NCBI RefSeq assembly: GCF_003477525.1
Contig: NZ_QUDO01000016.1
Span: forward strand, 20,462 to 84,461
Reading direction: 5' to 3'
DNA: 64,000 nucleotides
From: Ruminococcus sp. AF41-9
Lineage (GTDB): Bacteria; Bacillota; Clostridia; Lachnospirales; Lachnospiraceae
The position numbers and the translations under genes are program-made. Positions 1 to 7,009 of this stretch are shown here, one piece after another. Within the stretch, counting starts at the first letter, position 1. Each line of letters begins with the position of its first letter. The notes below the pieces were generated by a model. The model was not told where the DNA came from and made no database searches. It saw only the letters and a program-made list of their open reading frames with translations.

Positions 1-87
1 TTCAAGTCCCTGGGCATAAGAGGAACAGATAAACAAAAAATGACAGATCTGTTGTACCAGTGTTACGGTTTAAAAGAGAACACGTAA
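1..87 (+). CDS. 3' end of an unidentified gene
   Basis: An open frame runs from the window edge to a TAA at 85-87, giving the last 28 residues of a protein that ends in LLYQCYGLKENT. The tail is hydrophilic and has no motif I recognise, so no function is assigned. About 130 bases of AT-rich non-coding DNA follow before the next ribosome binding site. I see no clear terminator hairpin there. Confidence 0.4.
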   Translation, partial: FKSLGIRGTDKQKMTDLLYQCYGLKENT

Positions 88-221
88 TAAACGAATTATG
101 CGGTTTGATATTTACTACAATTTAGTGCACATCTATAACTTCTATACCCATATCGGGTAATTTATCAGAAATAGGTTACAAGAAAGTCCCCATCCACTGC
201 TTATTGAAGGAGGAGAAGAGG

Positions 222-539
222 ATGAAGCTTCTAAGTATTGAATATATTCCGGGTGTAGAGTTTGAGGCACTGGGAATTGTAAAGGGAACAGTTGTACAGA
301 CAAAAAATGTAGGAAAAGATTTCATGGCAGGGATGAAGACTCTGGTAGGCGGAGAGATCACAGGCTATACGGAAATGCTCAATGAGGCAAGACAGATTGC
401 CACCAAGCGTATGGTAGATGAAGCCAAAGAGATGAATGCGGATGCTGTGATCGGAGTAAAATACGGCTCCTCCCAGGTAATGTCAGGGGCTGCAGAAGTG
501 ATCGCATATGGAACTGCGGTGAAGTATAAACAGGATTAA
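222..539 (+). CDS. YbjQ/UPF0145 family protein
   Basis: This 105-residue cytoplasmic protein belongs to the YbjQ (UPF0145) family, small proteins that form ring-like oligomers and whose cellular role is unknown. The annotation 'heavy-metal binding' is historical. The sequence has the family pattern: an N-terminal strand with IPGVEFEALGIVKGT, a central MKTLVGGEITGYTEML segment, a helix ARQIATKRMVDEAKEMNADAV, and a closing IGVKYGSS strand. The start is ATG 222, because AAGGAGG at 207-213 lies at the right distance; a TTG at 204 overlaps that site. Length matches the family. It appears monocistronic, with no functional link to its neighbours that I can see. Confidence 0.85.
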   Translation: MKLLSIEYIPGVEFEALGIVKGTVVQTKNVGKDFMAGMKTLVGGEITGYTEMLNEARQIATKRMVDEAKEMNADAVIGVKYGSSQVMSGAAEVIAYGTAVKYKQD

Positions 540-627
540 AAATTAAGAACAAGAGCAGAGAACGCATAAAGAGATCTTAAGTAAAGCAGAAAATCCGTAA
601 TGAAGGTTGGGAAAGGAAATTCAACAT

Positions 628-861
628 ATGAAGATTGAAGGAAATCAGAAGGAATTAGACGCAATGGCTGAGTTTCATAAAGGAAACCGCGCAGAGGGTC
701 TGCGTCTGCAGGAGGAATTCGCGGCAGAATTTCGTGAAGAATACAAGGAGAAGGATCACTGTTCCTGTCAGAAGGCCTGTCGTTATCACGGAAACTGCAA
801 GGAATGTGTGGCAATCCACAGAGCACACCAGGAGACAACCAGCTCCGGATTGGCACAGTGA
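628..861 (+). CDS. Small cysteine-rich protein with altered C-terminus
   Basis: The 77-residue product starts with a charged helical part (EFHKGNRAEGLRLQEEF) and then has a dense cysteine cluster, CSCQKACRYHGNCKECVAIHR. This pattern is typical of short Lachnospiraceae proteins that probably bind a metal or zinc. In relatives I recall, the segment after HRAH continues to another cysteine. Here it ends in ETTSSGLAQ and runs into sequence that, in another frame, encodes part of an SseB-like protein. The natural C-terminus therefore seems to have been lost in a deletion. ATG 628 follows GAAAGG; a TTG at 607 is the alternative start. Function unknown. Confidence 0.6.
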   Translation: MKIEGNQKELDAMAEFHKGNRAEGLRLQEEFAAEFREEYKEKDHCSCQKACRYHGNCKECVAIHRAHQETTSSGLAQ

Positions 862-1079
862 AAACCGGAGATGGCAAAGTCTGGTGGGCGGCATTTACCA
901 GCTTTGAGGAAGAACTGAAAGGCGGCGGAAGCGTCCAATCCACTTTTCTGACAGACATAGCTCAGCTTTTCAATTCAGCATTACAGGTAAATGAGATTGA
1001 GGGAATCATCCTCAACCCATGGAACCGCACGATCATGCTGGATAAGAACCTGATTAATATCATATTGGGAAATATGTGA
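804..1079 (+). pseudogene. Truncated SseB-family protein fragment
   Basis: In the frame beginning at 804, about 80 residues resemble the C-terminal half of the SseB N-terminal domain family (pfam07179): a strand with WWAAFTSFEEE, a helix DIAQLFNSAL, then IEGIILNPWNRTIMLDKN. Real homology starts near 837 (QLRIGTVKTGDG). The usual N-terminal part is missing, and the upstream bases already belong to the cysteine-rich gene in a different frame. No ribosome binding site precedes it. The simplest reading is a deletion that removed the end of one gene and the start of the next. A coupled, shortened protein cannot be excluded. Confidence 0.6.
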
Positions 1080-1111
1080 AGCTATATAAAGAACTCTCAT
1101 GTTCAGTTAAA

Positions 1112-1194
1112 TAAAAGTCCTCATTGTTTATCCTTTTTACAATTTCTGCAAAGTTATGCGATAGTTAAAAATGGATAAATGATGGGGACTTTTC
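1112..1194. terminator. Long hairpin between convergent genes
   Basis: AAAAGTCC with following CAT..GTTTATCC pairs imperfectly with GGATAAATGATGGGGACTTTT about 60 bases later. T-runs stand on both sides, so it can end transcription from both directions. It lies between the SseB fragment (+) and the MATE gene (-). Confidence 0.6.
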
Positions 1195-1197
1195 TGC

Positions 1198-2565
1198 TTA
1201 TCGAGAGTTTTCCATTTTATTTAATTCAGGCAATATTGTGATCAGCATGGTAATAAAACACAGAGAACCACCGATTACATTGGATACAGGCTCTGCCATA
1301 AACACGCCATCTGTGCCCATGTGTAATCCATAGGGCAGGAAATAAGTCAGCGGAACCACAATAAATACTTTACGAAGCAGGGAGAAAAAAATCGCCTGCT
1401 TTTTTTTATTTAATGATTTAAATACTGTCTGACCAATATACTGCAGATCCATAAAAATAAATGCTGCAAAGTAAAGCTTCAACGCAGGAACTGCATCCTT
1501 CAATAACAATTTGTCTGAACTGAAGATCCCTATTAGAAATTCTGGCGCAATAAGGATGAGGGTCCACATAATTCCCGTATAAACCAGAACCATAATGATC
1601 AGAACAACACCTGCTTTCTTTACCCTGTCAGGTCGTCTGGCTCCGTAATTATAGCTGAGGACAGGAGAGGTTCCCTCATTGATCGCATGGATAGGCGTCT
1701 CTACCATCTGGCGAACACTGGATATAATAGTCATGACAGAGATATAAATATCGCCGCCTGTTACGGAGAGAACATTATTGCAGCAGATACTTACCAGGCT
1801 GTTGGTCAGCTGCATGATAAATCCGGCAGACCCCAGGCTGATAATATCTCTGGCGTGATTAGTGCACTGGGAAAGCTCATTTCCATGCAGCCATCTTACC
1901 TTTAATTCTGCTTTTCCATGAAGAAAACAAAATACAAGCAAGGCGGAGAGAATCTGAGAGATCACAGTAGCAATGGCTGCACCCTTAATCCCCATATCCA
2001 GAACAAAAATAAAAACCGGATCAAGAATAATATTTGCCACTGCACCGACTGCCACTGACAGCATACCGATAATGGCATATCCCTGTGCATTGATAAATGG
2101 ATTCATACCTGTTGCTATCATAGATGGCAGGGTTCCCAGCAGATAGATGATCAGATAGGGATAAGCATAACCAAGAGCATCTGTGGAGGCACCAAACAGA
2201 GTGAGCAAAGGTCTGGCAAAAAGAATTCCTATCATCATCAGGATTGCGGCACTTCCGCACAACATAGTAAATGCTGTATTCATGATCATATCAGCAGTTC
2301 TGGAATCTCCTTTCCCGCGGTTGATGGAAAAAATCGGGGCACCTCCCGATCCAAAGAGATTGCTGAAAGCTGTGATGATCATAATGATCGGAAAGCATAA
2401 GCCCACAGCACCCAGTGCTGTTGTACCCACATCCTGGATTCTGGCAATATAGATACGGTCCACAATGTTGTATAAAAGATTTAAAATCTGAGCCACCAGC
2501 ATGGGGAGCGCAGCACTTAATATATTGTTGGTTACAGTTCCGTTTTCAAAATCAATTCGTTTCAT
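1198..2565 (-). CDS. MATE family efflux transporter
   Basis: This 455-residue integral membrane protein belongs to the MATE family, which exports cationic drugs or metabolites in exchange for Na+ or H+. It has the usual length and about 12 hydrophobic segments in two similar halves. The N-terminus reads FENGTVTNNILSAALPMLVAQI, the classic MATE opening, followed by NLLYNIVDRIYIARI. The internal repeat carries GSAGFIMQLTNSLVS and a GTSPVLSYNYGARRPDRV motif. It is transcribed alone on the minus strand and shares a bidirectional hairpin with the gene before it. Substrate cannot be told from sequence. A second, different MATE gene lies at 10617-11972. Confidence 0.9.
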   Translation of the reverse strand: MKRIDFENGTVTNNILSAALPMLVAQILNLLYNIVDRIYIARIQDVGTTALGAVGLCFPIIMIITAFSNLFGSGGAPIFSINRGKGDSRTADMIMNTAFTMLCGSAAILMMIGILFARPLLTLFGASTDALGYAYPYLIIYLLGTLPSMIATGMNPFINAQGYAIIGMLSVAVGAVANIILDPVFIFVLDMGIKGAAIATVISQILSALLVFCFLHGKAELKVRWLHGNELSQCTNHARDIISLGSAGFIMQLTNSLVSICCNNVLSVTGGDIYISVMTIISSVRQMVETPIHAINEGTSPVLSYNYGARRPDRVKKAGVVLIIMVLVYTGIMWTLILIAPEFLIGIFSSDKLLLKDAVPALKLYFAAFIFMDLQYIGQTVFKSLNKKKQAIFFSLLRKVFIVVPLTYFLPYGLHMGTDGVFMAEPVSNVIGGSLCFITMLITILPELNKMENSR

Positions 2566-2805
2566 TATAAATTTTCCTATGTAAATCGCTATTTTTCATG
2601 CTTATTGTTTATTGAATCCTAAGTTTTACCGTGCATATAAGTATATCATAAAGCAGACAGAAATTCACCCTGATACAGTGGTGTTGGAGCAAAATATTTT
2701 CGGAAATTGTCATAAGTCATGATACAGAGAATAAAAAAGCATTTTTTATCCATACTATTTTCATGTAACAAAATACAGTATTTCTTAAAAAGGAGACAAC
2801 AGACT

Positions 2806-3264
2806 ATGATTTTAAAAGAAAAAGAGCGTAATGTGATCGAAGATCTTCAAACACAGGAAAAAAGCTGCATTGAAAAATATGGAAAATATGCACAGCAGGC
2901 AAAGGATCCGGAGCTGAGCAGCCTTTTCCGAAATATCCAGCAGGAAGAACAGAAGCATTATGAGTCTTTGTCAATGATCCTTTCCGGAAGCGTGCCGGAA
3001 TGTAACTGCAATGACAGATCAGGCAGAGATTATCAGCCAAAAGCGGTCTATACAGCTATGAGTTCACCGGAAGATAAACAACACGATGCGTTTCTTGCAA
3101 CAGACTGTATTGGTACAGAGAAGCTGGTGTCAGGGACATATAATGATGATGTGTTTGCATTTGAAGACAGCGGAGTGCGTAAGCTGCTGGCTGATATCCA
3201 AATAGAAGAACAGAATCATGCGGAGATGCTGTACAAGTATAAAACCGTAAATGGTATGGCATAA
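2806..3264 (+). CDS. CotF-type spore coat / ferritin-like protein
   Basis: The product has 152 residues and the ferritin-like helical pattern of the CotF spore coat family. The first helix pair contains EKSCIEKYGKYAQQ and LSSLFRNIQQEEQKHYESL. After a loop with two cysteines comes a second pair ending in VRKLLADIQIEEQNHAEMLYKY. The repeated EE-Q-H segments are typical of this fold, though it need not bind iron. ATG 2806 is chosen because AAAAGGAG lies just upstream; an in-frame extension to 2719 has no ribosome site. It suggests a spore-forming lineage. A weak hairpin follows at 3278. Confidence 0.75.
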   Translation: MILKEKERNVIEDLQTQEKSCIEKYGKYAQQAKDPELSSLFRNIQQEEQKHYESLSMILSGSVPECNCNDRSGRDYQPKAVYTAMSSPEDKQHDAFLATDCIGTEKLVSGTYNDDVFAFEDSGVRKLLADIQIEEQNHAEMLYKYKTVNGMA

Positions 3265-3277
3265 AAGTCAGAAAAAA

Positions 3278-3301
3278 CAGGCAGTCTGTGCAGGCTGCCT
3301 G
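3278..3301 (+). terminator. Weak hairpin after the CotF-like gene
   Basis: CAGGCAG pairs with CTGCCTG across a short loop. The following bases are AT-rich but lack a clean T-run, so termination is possible but uncertain. Confidence 0.4.
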
Positions 3302-3307
3302 ATATAT

Positions 3308-3327
3308 AACTGGAACATGTTCCAGTT
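3308..3327. promoter_or_regulatory. Perfect 20-base palindrome, possible operator
   Basis: AACTGGAACATGTTCCAGTT is its own reverse complement. Its half-sites TGGAAC/GTTCCA match the halves of the LacI-type operators found downstream at 6844 and 6919, but the centre is AT rather than CG/GG. It lies about 200 bases before the repressor gene and could be an autoregulatory site. Confidence 0.45.
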
Positions 3328-3533
3328 TGACGAAAGAAAGGGCTGCTTTTCGGCAACTTATTAATTGTAAGAACATATGCGCAGTGCTATACTTATCTTA
3401 TCAAAATTTATTCCAGATTGCCTGCAGCAATGGGATTTTGGCATATGCATGTCAAAACACTTTGTAGGATAGGCATATGAACAGTAACTATTATGTGACT
3501 GTGAAAAGTAATAACAGAACAGGAAAAGTAAGT

Positions 3534-4529
3534 ATGGCGAGTATAAGAGATGTAGCGCGCAGAGCAGGCGTAGGGGTGGGAACCGTTTCCAGAGTTATAA
3601 ACGGAAATGGGTATGTATCAGCGGATACAAAGAAGAAAATTGAAAAAGCAATTGAAGAATTGGAGTATACACCAAATGAACTGGCGAGAAATCTGTTTCG
3701 TAATAAAACAGGAATTGTAGGAATACTGGTGCCGGATGTAGATCATCCGTTTTTTTCAAGTTATGTGAGACAGACAGAGGCAGCATTGTATGAACTGGGT
3801 TATAAGACTCTGATTTCAAGTACTATAGGAGTCAGCAACAGAGAAGAAGAATTTCTGGATATGCTGGATCGAAATATGGTAGATGGCATTATTGTCGGCT
3901 CTCATACACTGAAGGGTGAGAAATACCTGAAAAGAAAACATACGATTATTTCTTTTGACAGGGATTTTGGACCGGAAATCCCGATGATCGGTTCAGACCA
4001 TGTGACCGGCGGCAGACTGGCAGCGGAGGTTTTGATTCAGAATAAATGTAAAAAGGTATTAAATATATACGGTGTGTCACCAAATATCGTGGCAAATGAC
4101 AAGCATACAGTACTGAAAAAGACTCTGAAAAAACAAGGAATCGAAGTGGTAGATCTGATCCTGGAGTGGAACAGGTTTGGTCATGAGGATTACTGGGAAA
4201 GTGCCAGAAAAATAATGGAGAACTTTGACGGGATCGACGGTGTGTTTGGAACTGATCAGCCTGTGCTCAATATTATGCATCTGGCACTGAAAGCAGGGAT
4301 AAAGATACCGGAAGAGTTAAAGATTGTAACGTATGATGGAATGGATATATCAAGACTTGTTTATCCGGAAGTTACCAGTATCCGGCAGAATGTAAAGATG
4401 CTTGCAGAGCTTAGTGCTAATTCGGTGGTTGATCTGATAGAAAACCGAAGACCAGTACCGAATAAGCAGATCATCCCCGTAGAATTGTATCAGGGACAGA
4501 CAACTTATCCTGTAGATATGGTCATATAG
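3534..4529 (+). CDS. LacI-family transcriptional repressor
   Basis: This 331-residue DNA-binding regulator has the LacI architecture. The helix-turn-helix begins immediately (SIRDVARRAGVGVGTVSRVING), followed by the hinge helix region (TPNELARNLFRNKTGIVG) and a periplasmic-binding-protein-like sensor domain with VGILVPDVDHPFF and IGSDHVTGGRLAAE. ATG 3534 is preferred because LacI proteins start directly with this helix; AGGAAAAG lies upstream. An in-frame ATG at 3477 would add 19 residues. It lies directly before a GH32 gene and a sugar importer whose promoters carry five similar operator-like sites. It therefore probably senses a fructoside or its breakdown product and controls both units. 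Direct binding is inferred. Confidence 0.9.
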   Translation: MASIRDVARRAGVGVGTVSRVINGNGYVSADTKKKIEKAIEELEYTPNELARNLFRNKTGIVGILVPDVDHPFFSSYVRQTEAALYELGYKTLISSTIGVSNREEEFLDMLDRNMVDGIIVGSHTLKGEKYLKRKHTIISFDRDFGPEIPMIGSDHVTGGRLAAEVLIQNKCKKVLNIYGVSPNIVANDKHTVLKKTLKKQGIEVVDLILEWNRFGHEDYWESARKIMENFDGIDGVFGTDQPVLNIMHLALKAGIKIPEELKIVTYDGMDISRLVYPEVTSIRQNVKMLAELSANSVVDLIENRRPVPNKQIIPVELYQGQTTYPVDMVI

Positions 4530-4560
4530 ACTATTATTTGACAATCCATGAGTTTTTATA

Positions 4561-4613
4561 AAAAGAAGAGATTTGGTTATAAATAAAAATACACAAATAT
4601 CTCTTCTTTTTTT
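4561..4613 (+). terminator. Intrinsic terminator of the repressor gene
   Basis: AAAAGAAGAGATTTG pairs with AAATATCTCTTCTTTT around an AT-rich loop and is followed by a run of T. It ends the repressor transcript. Confidence 0.75.
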
Positions 4614-4642
4614 GGCTAATTTAGGGAAAAAGCAGTACTATA

Positions 4643-4671
4643 TTGACAAAATCTAATTTGCATCATATACT
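4643..4671 (+). promoter_or_regulatory. Strong promoter of the GH32 gene
   Basis: TTGACA (4643-4648) and TATACT (4666-4671) are separated by exactly 17 bases. The predicted transcription start falls right at the operator beginning at 4681, so a bound repressor would block initiation. Confidence 0.8.
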
Positions 4672-4680
4672 TTATACAAA

Positions 4681-4694
4681 TGGAACGGGTACCA
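4681..4694. promoter_or_regulatory. LacI-type operator 1
   Basis: TGGAACGGGTACCA is an imperfect palindrome. It overlaps the predicted start of the GH32 promoter and recurs identically, in the same orientation, 117 bases downstream. Confidence 0.7.
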
Positions 4695-4756
4695 CATATA
4701 AAGTATCAATAATTTGTGCTTTATTATGTTTCGGATAGTATTTCATAATACATAAT

Positions 4757-4785
4757 AAGCCCTGCAGACAGGGGGGGGCTTTTTA
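4757..4785 (+). terminator. Hairpin with T-run inside the GH32 leader
   Basis: AAGCCCTG pairs with the G-run and CTT that follow (loop CAGA), and TTTTT comes next. This intrinsic terminator lies after the promoter and before the gene, between the two operators. It could act as an attenuator or end a short leader RNA of about 100 bases. Confidence 0.6.
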
Positions 4786-4797
4786 TTTCAATGAATA

Positions 4798-4811
4798 TGG
4801 AACGGGTACCA
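4798..4811. promoter_or_regulatory. LacI-type operator 2
   Basis: This is an exact second copy of TGGAACGGGTACCA. The distance to the first copy, 117 bases, is close to 11 helical turns and fits repressor looping. Confidence 0.7.
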
Positions 4812-4861
4812 CATCTATTATTTACGAGGAATGCTATAAATATCAGAAAGGGGATTTACGT

Positions 4862-6511
4862 ATGTACACAGGAAATTATGAGTGTCTGGAATTATTTGTA
4901 AAACCGGATGAAGGCAAAAAAGGCAGTGTGCTCCTGAAAAATGTAAAAGAAAGCACAACAGAGACAAAAGAACCAAAACATATCTATGGAAACTGGATCA
5001 AATTTCCGGTAAGCAAAGATACAGAATATGAAATCTCAACACAGGACTGCACAATAACGTTTGCTTATTTAAGTGAATGTGAAAACATTATGGAAAATGG
5101 AATCTGTGTGTTGGATACTACAGACAATTATAAAGAAATGAATAAAGAAGAGTTCCTTCATTTCATAGATACTCCATACAGAGAACAGTATCATTTTTCG
5201 CCGGTTGTGAACTGGAATAATGATCCTAACGGACTTTGCTGGTTTAAGGGCTATTATCACCTTTTCTATCAGATGAATCCTTTTGGACAGGAGTGGAATA
5301 ATATGTACTGGGGACATGCAGCAAGTAAGGATTTGGTGCATTGGACACATCTTCCGGTTGTATTAGAGCCTCAGGAAGAAATTCTGGATAATCTTGCGAT
5401 TAAAGGAGGTGCTTTCTCCGGAAGTGCACTTCCGATGGGAGATGAGGTGTACTTCTATCTCACAAGACATATCGGACCCCAGGATGACGGATGGGACACT
5501 ATTCAGTATCAGACAATGACAAAGAGTAGCGATATGATTCATTTTGAGCCGGAAAAAGAGATTATCAGGGAGAAACCGGAAGGTACTAACTATGATTTCC
5601 GTGATCCGAAAGCAATTAAAATTGGTGAGAAATATTATATTGTATTAGGTGCATGCGTAGATGAAAAAGGAACATTTCTTCTGTATGAATCTGAAGATGC
5701 AGAGAACTGGAAGTACAGATGTCCGCTGCTCATAGAGGAAACAAAGATCAGAACCATTGAGTGTCCGGACTTTTTCCCACTGGATGATAAATATGTAGCT
5801 ATGGGCGCATGGATGAGCCATTATGATGAATACGGAAGATTCCAGCAGTGCAGATATTATGTGGGAGACTGGAACGGTGATGCAATGGATGTCCATACGC
5901 AGCAGTGGGTGGATTTTGGAAGCAACTGCTATGCTGCACAGAGTTTTCAGCATGAAGACCGCAGGATTTTGATTGGTTGGATCAGTGATTTCTATGGAGA
6001 GCATATTGCTACAGAACCGGGAGCTTATGGAAGTATGACTCTGCCAAGAGAACTCCATGTGAAGAATGAACATGTATATACAAAACCTGTAGAAGAAGTT
6101 TATACTCTTCTGGGTGATACAGTATATGAAGGTACTGGCAGTGAGATCAAAGTAGGATCTATTGCAGATAACAGATATTATGTATCTGTATCATTTGAAG
6201 AAACAGGAGATTTCAACATTCTTCTTGGTCAGGATGGGGATAAATCCATCAGTCTGACTGCAGAAGGGGGAAAAGTATTCTTTAAAATGGCCGGTGTGAA
6301 GAGCGATAAGGTACAGTTTGTTTCCTCTGTGGAGAAATGCAGAAATGCAGAAATTTTTGTAGACGGAAGAACAATAGAAGTATATTTAAATGATGGAGAA
6401 GATGCAGGAACCAGACTGTTTTACAATAGCAGCAGACAGGGAATCTTCTGTCTGAACAGTGATACAGAAGCGCAGGTTAAAATCTGTGAAATGAAATCTA
6501 TCTGGAAATAA
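4862..6511 (+). CDS. GH32 beta-fructosidase (intracellular)
   Basis: This 549-residue enzyme belongs to glycoside hydrolase family 32 and should release fructose from sucrose, sucrose phosphate or fructo-oligosaccharides. The five-bladed propeller motifs are present: WNNDPNG with nucleophile Asp121, FSGS near 185, RDP at 247-249, and ECPD with acid/base Glu300. A C-terminal beta-sandwich follows from about residue 420. About 110 extra residues precede the catalytic domain and may be a small accessory domain. There is no signal peptide, so it acts in the cytosol on sugar imported by the transporter just downstream. Two operators in its leader imply repression by the upstream LacI protein. The exact substrate is not decided by sequence. 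Confidence 0.9.
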   Translation: MYTGNYECLELFVKPDEGKKGSVLLKNVKESTTETKEPKHIYGNWIKFPVSKDTEYEISTQDCTITFAYLSECENIMENGICVLDTTDNYKEMNKEEFLHFIDTPYREQYHFSPVVNWNNDPNGLCWFKGYYHLFYQMNPFGQEWNNMYWGHAASKDLVHWTHLPVVLEPQEEILDNLAIKGGAFSGSALPMGDEVYFYLTRHIGPQDDGWDTIQYQTMTKSSDMIHFEPEKEIIREKPEGTNYDFRDPKAIKIGEKYYIVLGACVDEKGTFLLYESEDAENWKYRCPLLIEETKIRTIECPDFFPLDDKYVAMGAWMSHYDEYGRFQQCRYYVGDWNGDAMDVHTQQWVDFGSNCYAAQSFQHEDRRILIGWISDFYGEHIATEPGAYGSMTLPRELHVKNEHVYTKPVEEVYTLLGDTVYEGTGSEIKVGSIADNRYYVSVSFEETGDFNILLGQDGDKSISLTAEGGKVFFKMAGVKSDKVQFVSSVEKCRNAEIFVDGRTIEVYLNDGEDAGTRLFYNSSRQGIFCLNSDTEAQVKICEMKSIWK

Positions 6512-6574
6512 ATCCGCAGAATACAGATATTTGCTTAAAGAAATGTGTCATATATCTGACGGCAGTAAAAAAAA

Positions 6575-6588
6575 TGGTAACGGTTCCA
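6575..6588. promoter_or_regulatory. LacI-type operator-like site downstream of GH32
   Basis: TGGTAACGGTTCCA resembles the reverse complement of the other sites in this region. It lies between the GH32 stop codon and its terminator, so it is either an auxiliary looping site or chance. Confidence 0.45.
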
Positions 6589-6610
6589 TAAAAATGAAAA
6601 AAATAAATAG

Positions 6611-6657
6611 AAAGAAGAGGGGGAAAATTGAGAATTCTATTTTCCCCCTCTTCTTTT
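6611..6657 (+). terminator. Terminator after GH32
   Basis: AAGAAGAGGGGGAAAA pairs with TTTTCCCCCTCTTCTTTT around a 12-base loop. The stem is long and perfect, with a T-rich 3' side. It separates the GH32 transcript from the transporter operon. Confidence 0.85.
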
Positions 6658-6802
6658 GGAACGTGTAAAAAATAACAGGATATAGGAAAACTAAAGAAAA
6701 GAAAAAACAAGACACAGTTGTGAAAAATATATAAAAACATAGTGCTGATATTGTAAAAATATACGAATTGATGCGGAAAAAGGATTTTTAAGCTAAAATC
6801 TA

Positions 6803-6831
6803 TTGACAAATAAGGCAAGAAAGATTATGAT
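6803..6831 (+). promoter_or_regulatory. Strong promoter of the fructoside importer
   Basis: TTGACA (6803-6808) and TATGAT (6826-6831) have a 17-base spacer. A LacI-type operator begins 12 bases after the -10 box, the same design as the GH32 promoter. Confidence 0.8.
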
Positions 6832-6843
6832 AAAACCATCATA

Positions 6844-6857
6844 TGAAACGGGTTCCA
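6844..6857. promoter_or_regulatory. LacI-type operator 3
   Basis: TGAAACGGGTTCCA is a close relative of the GH32 operators and overlaps the predicted transcription start of the importer operon. Confidence 0.65.
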
Positions 6858-6879
6858 CAACGGATTAAATAAGGCTTCT

Positions 6880-6903
6880 AACCACAGCAGAATAGCTGTG
6901 GTT
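6880..6903. other. Perfect hairpin between two operators
   Basis: AACCACAGC and GCTGTGGTT form a nine-base perfect stem with a six-base loop. On the plus strand it is followed by A, not T, so it is not a plus-strand terminator. It occupies the same relative place as the T-tailed hairpin in the GH32 leader. Confidence 0.6.
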
Positions 6904-6918
6904 AAAAAAGGAAATACA

Positions 6919-6932
6919 TGGAACGGGTTTCA
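6919..6932. promoter_or_regulatory. LacI-type operator 4
   Basis: TGGAACGGGTTTCA lies 75 bases after the previous site, about seven helical turns, again compatible with looping by one repressor tetramer or paired dimers. Confidence 0.65.
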
Positions 6933-7009
6933 TAAAAACGGCATTTCCTGAACGAGATTAAGGAGATGTAACCGCAACAACCAATATATTTTATCAGGAG
7001 GAAAGAAAC

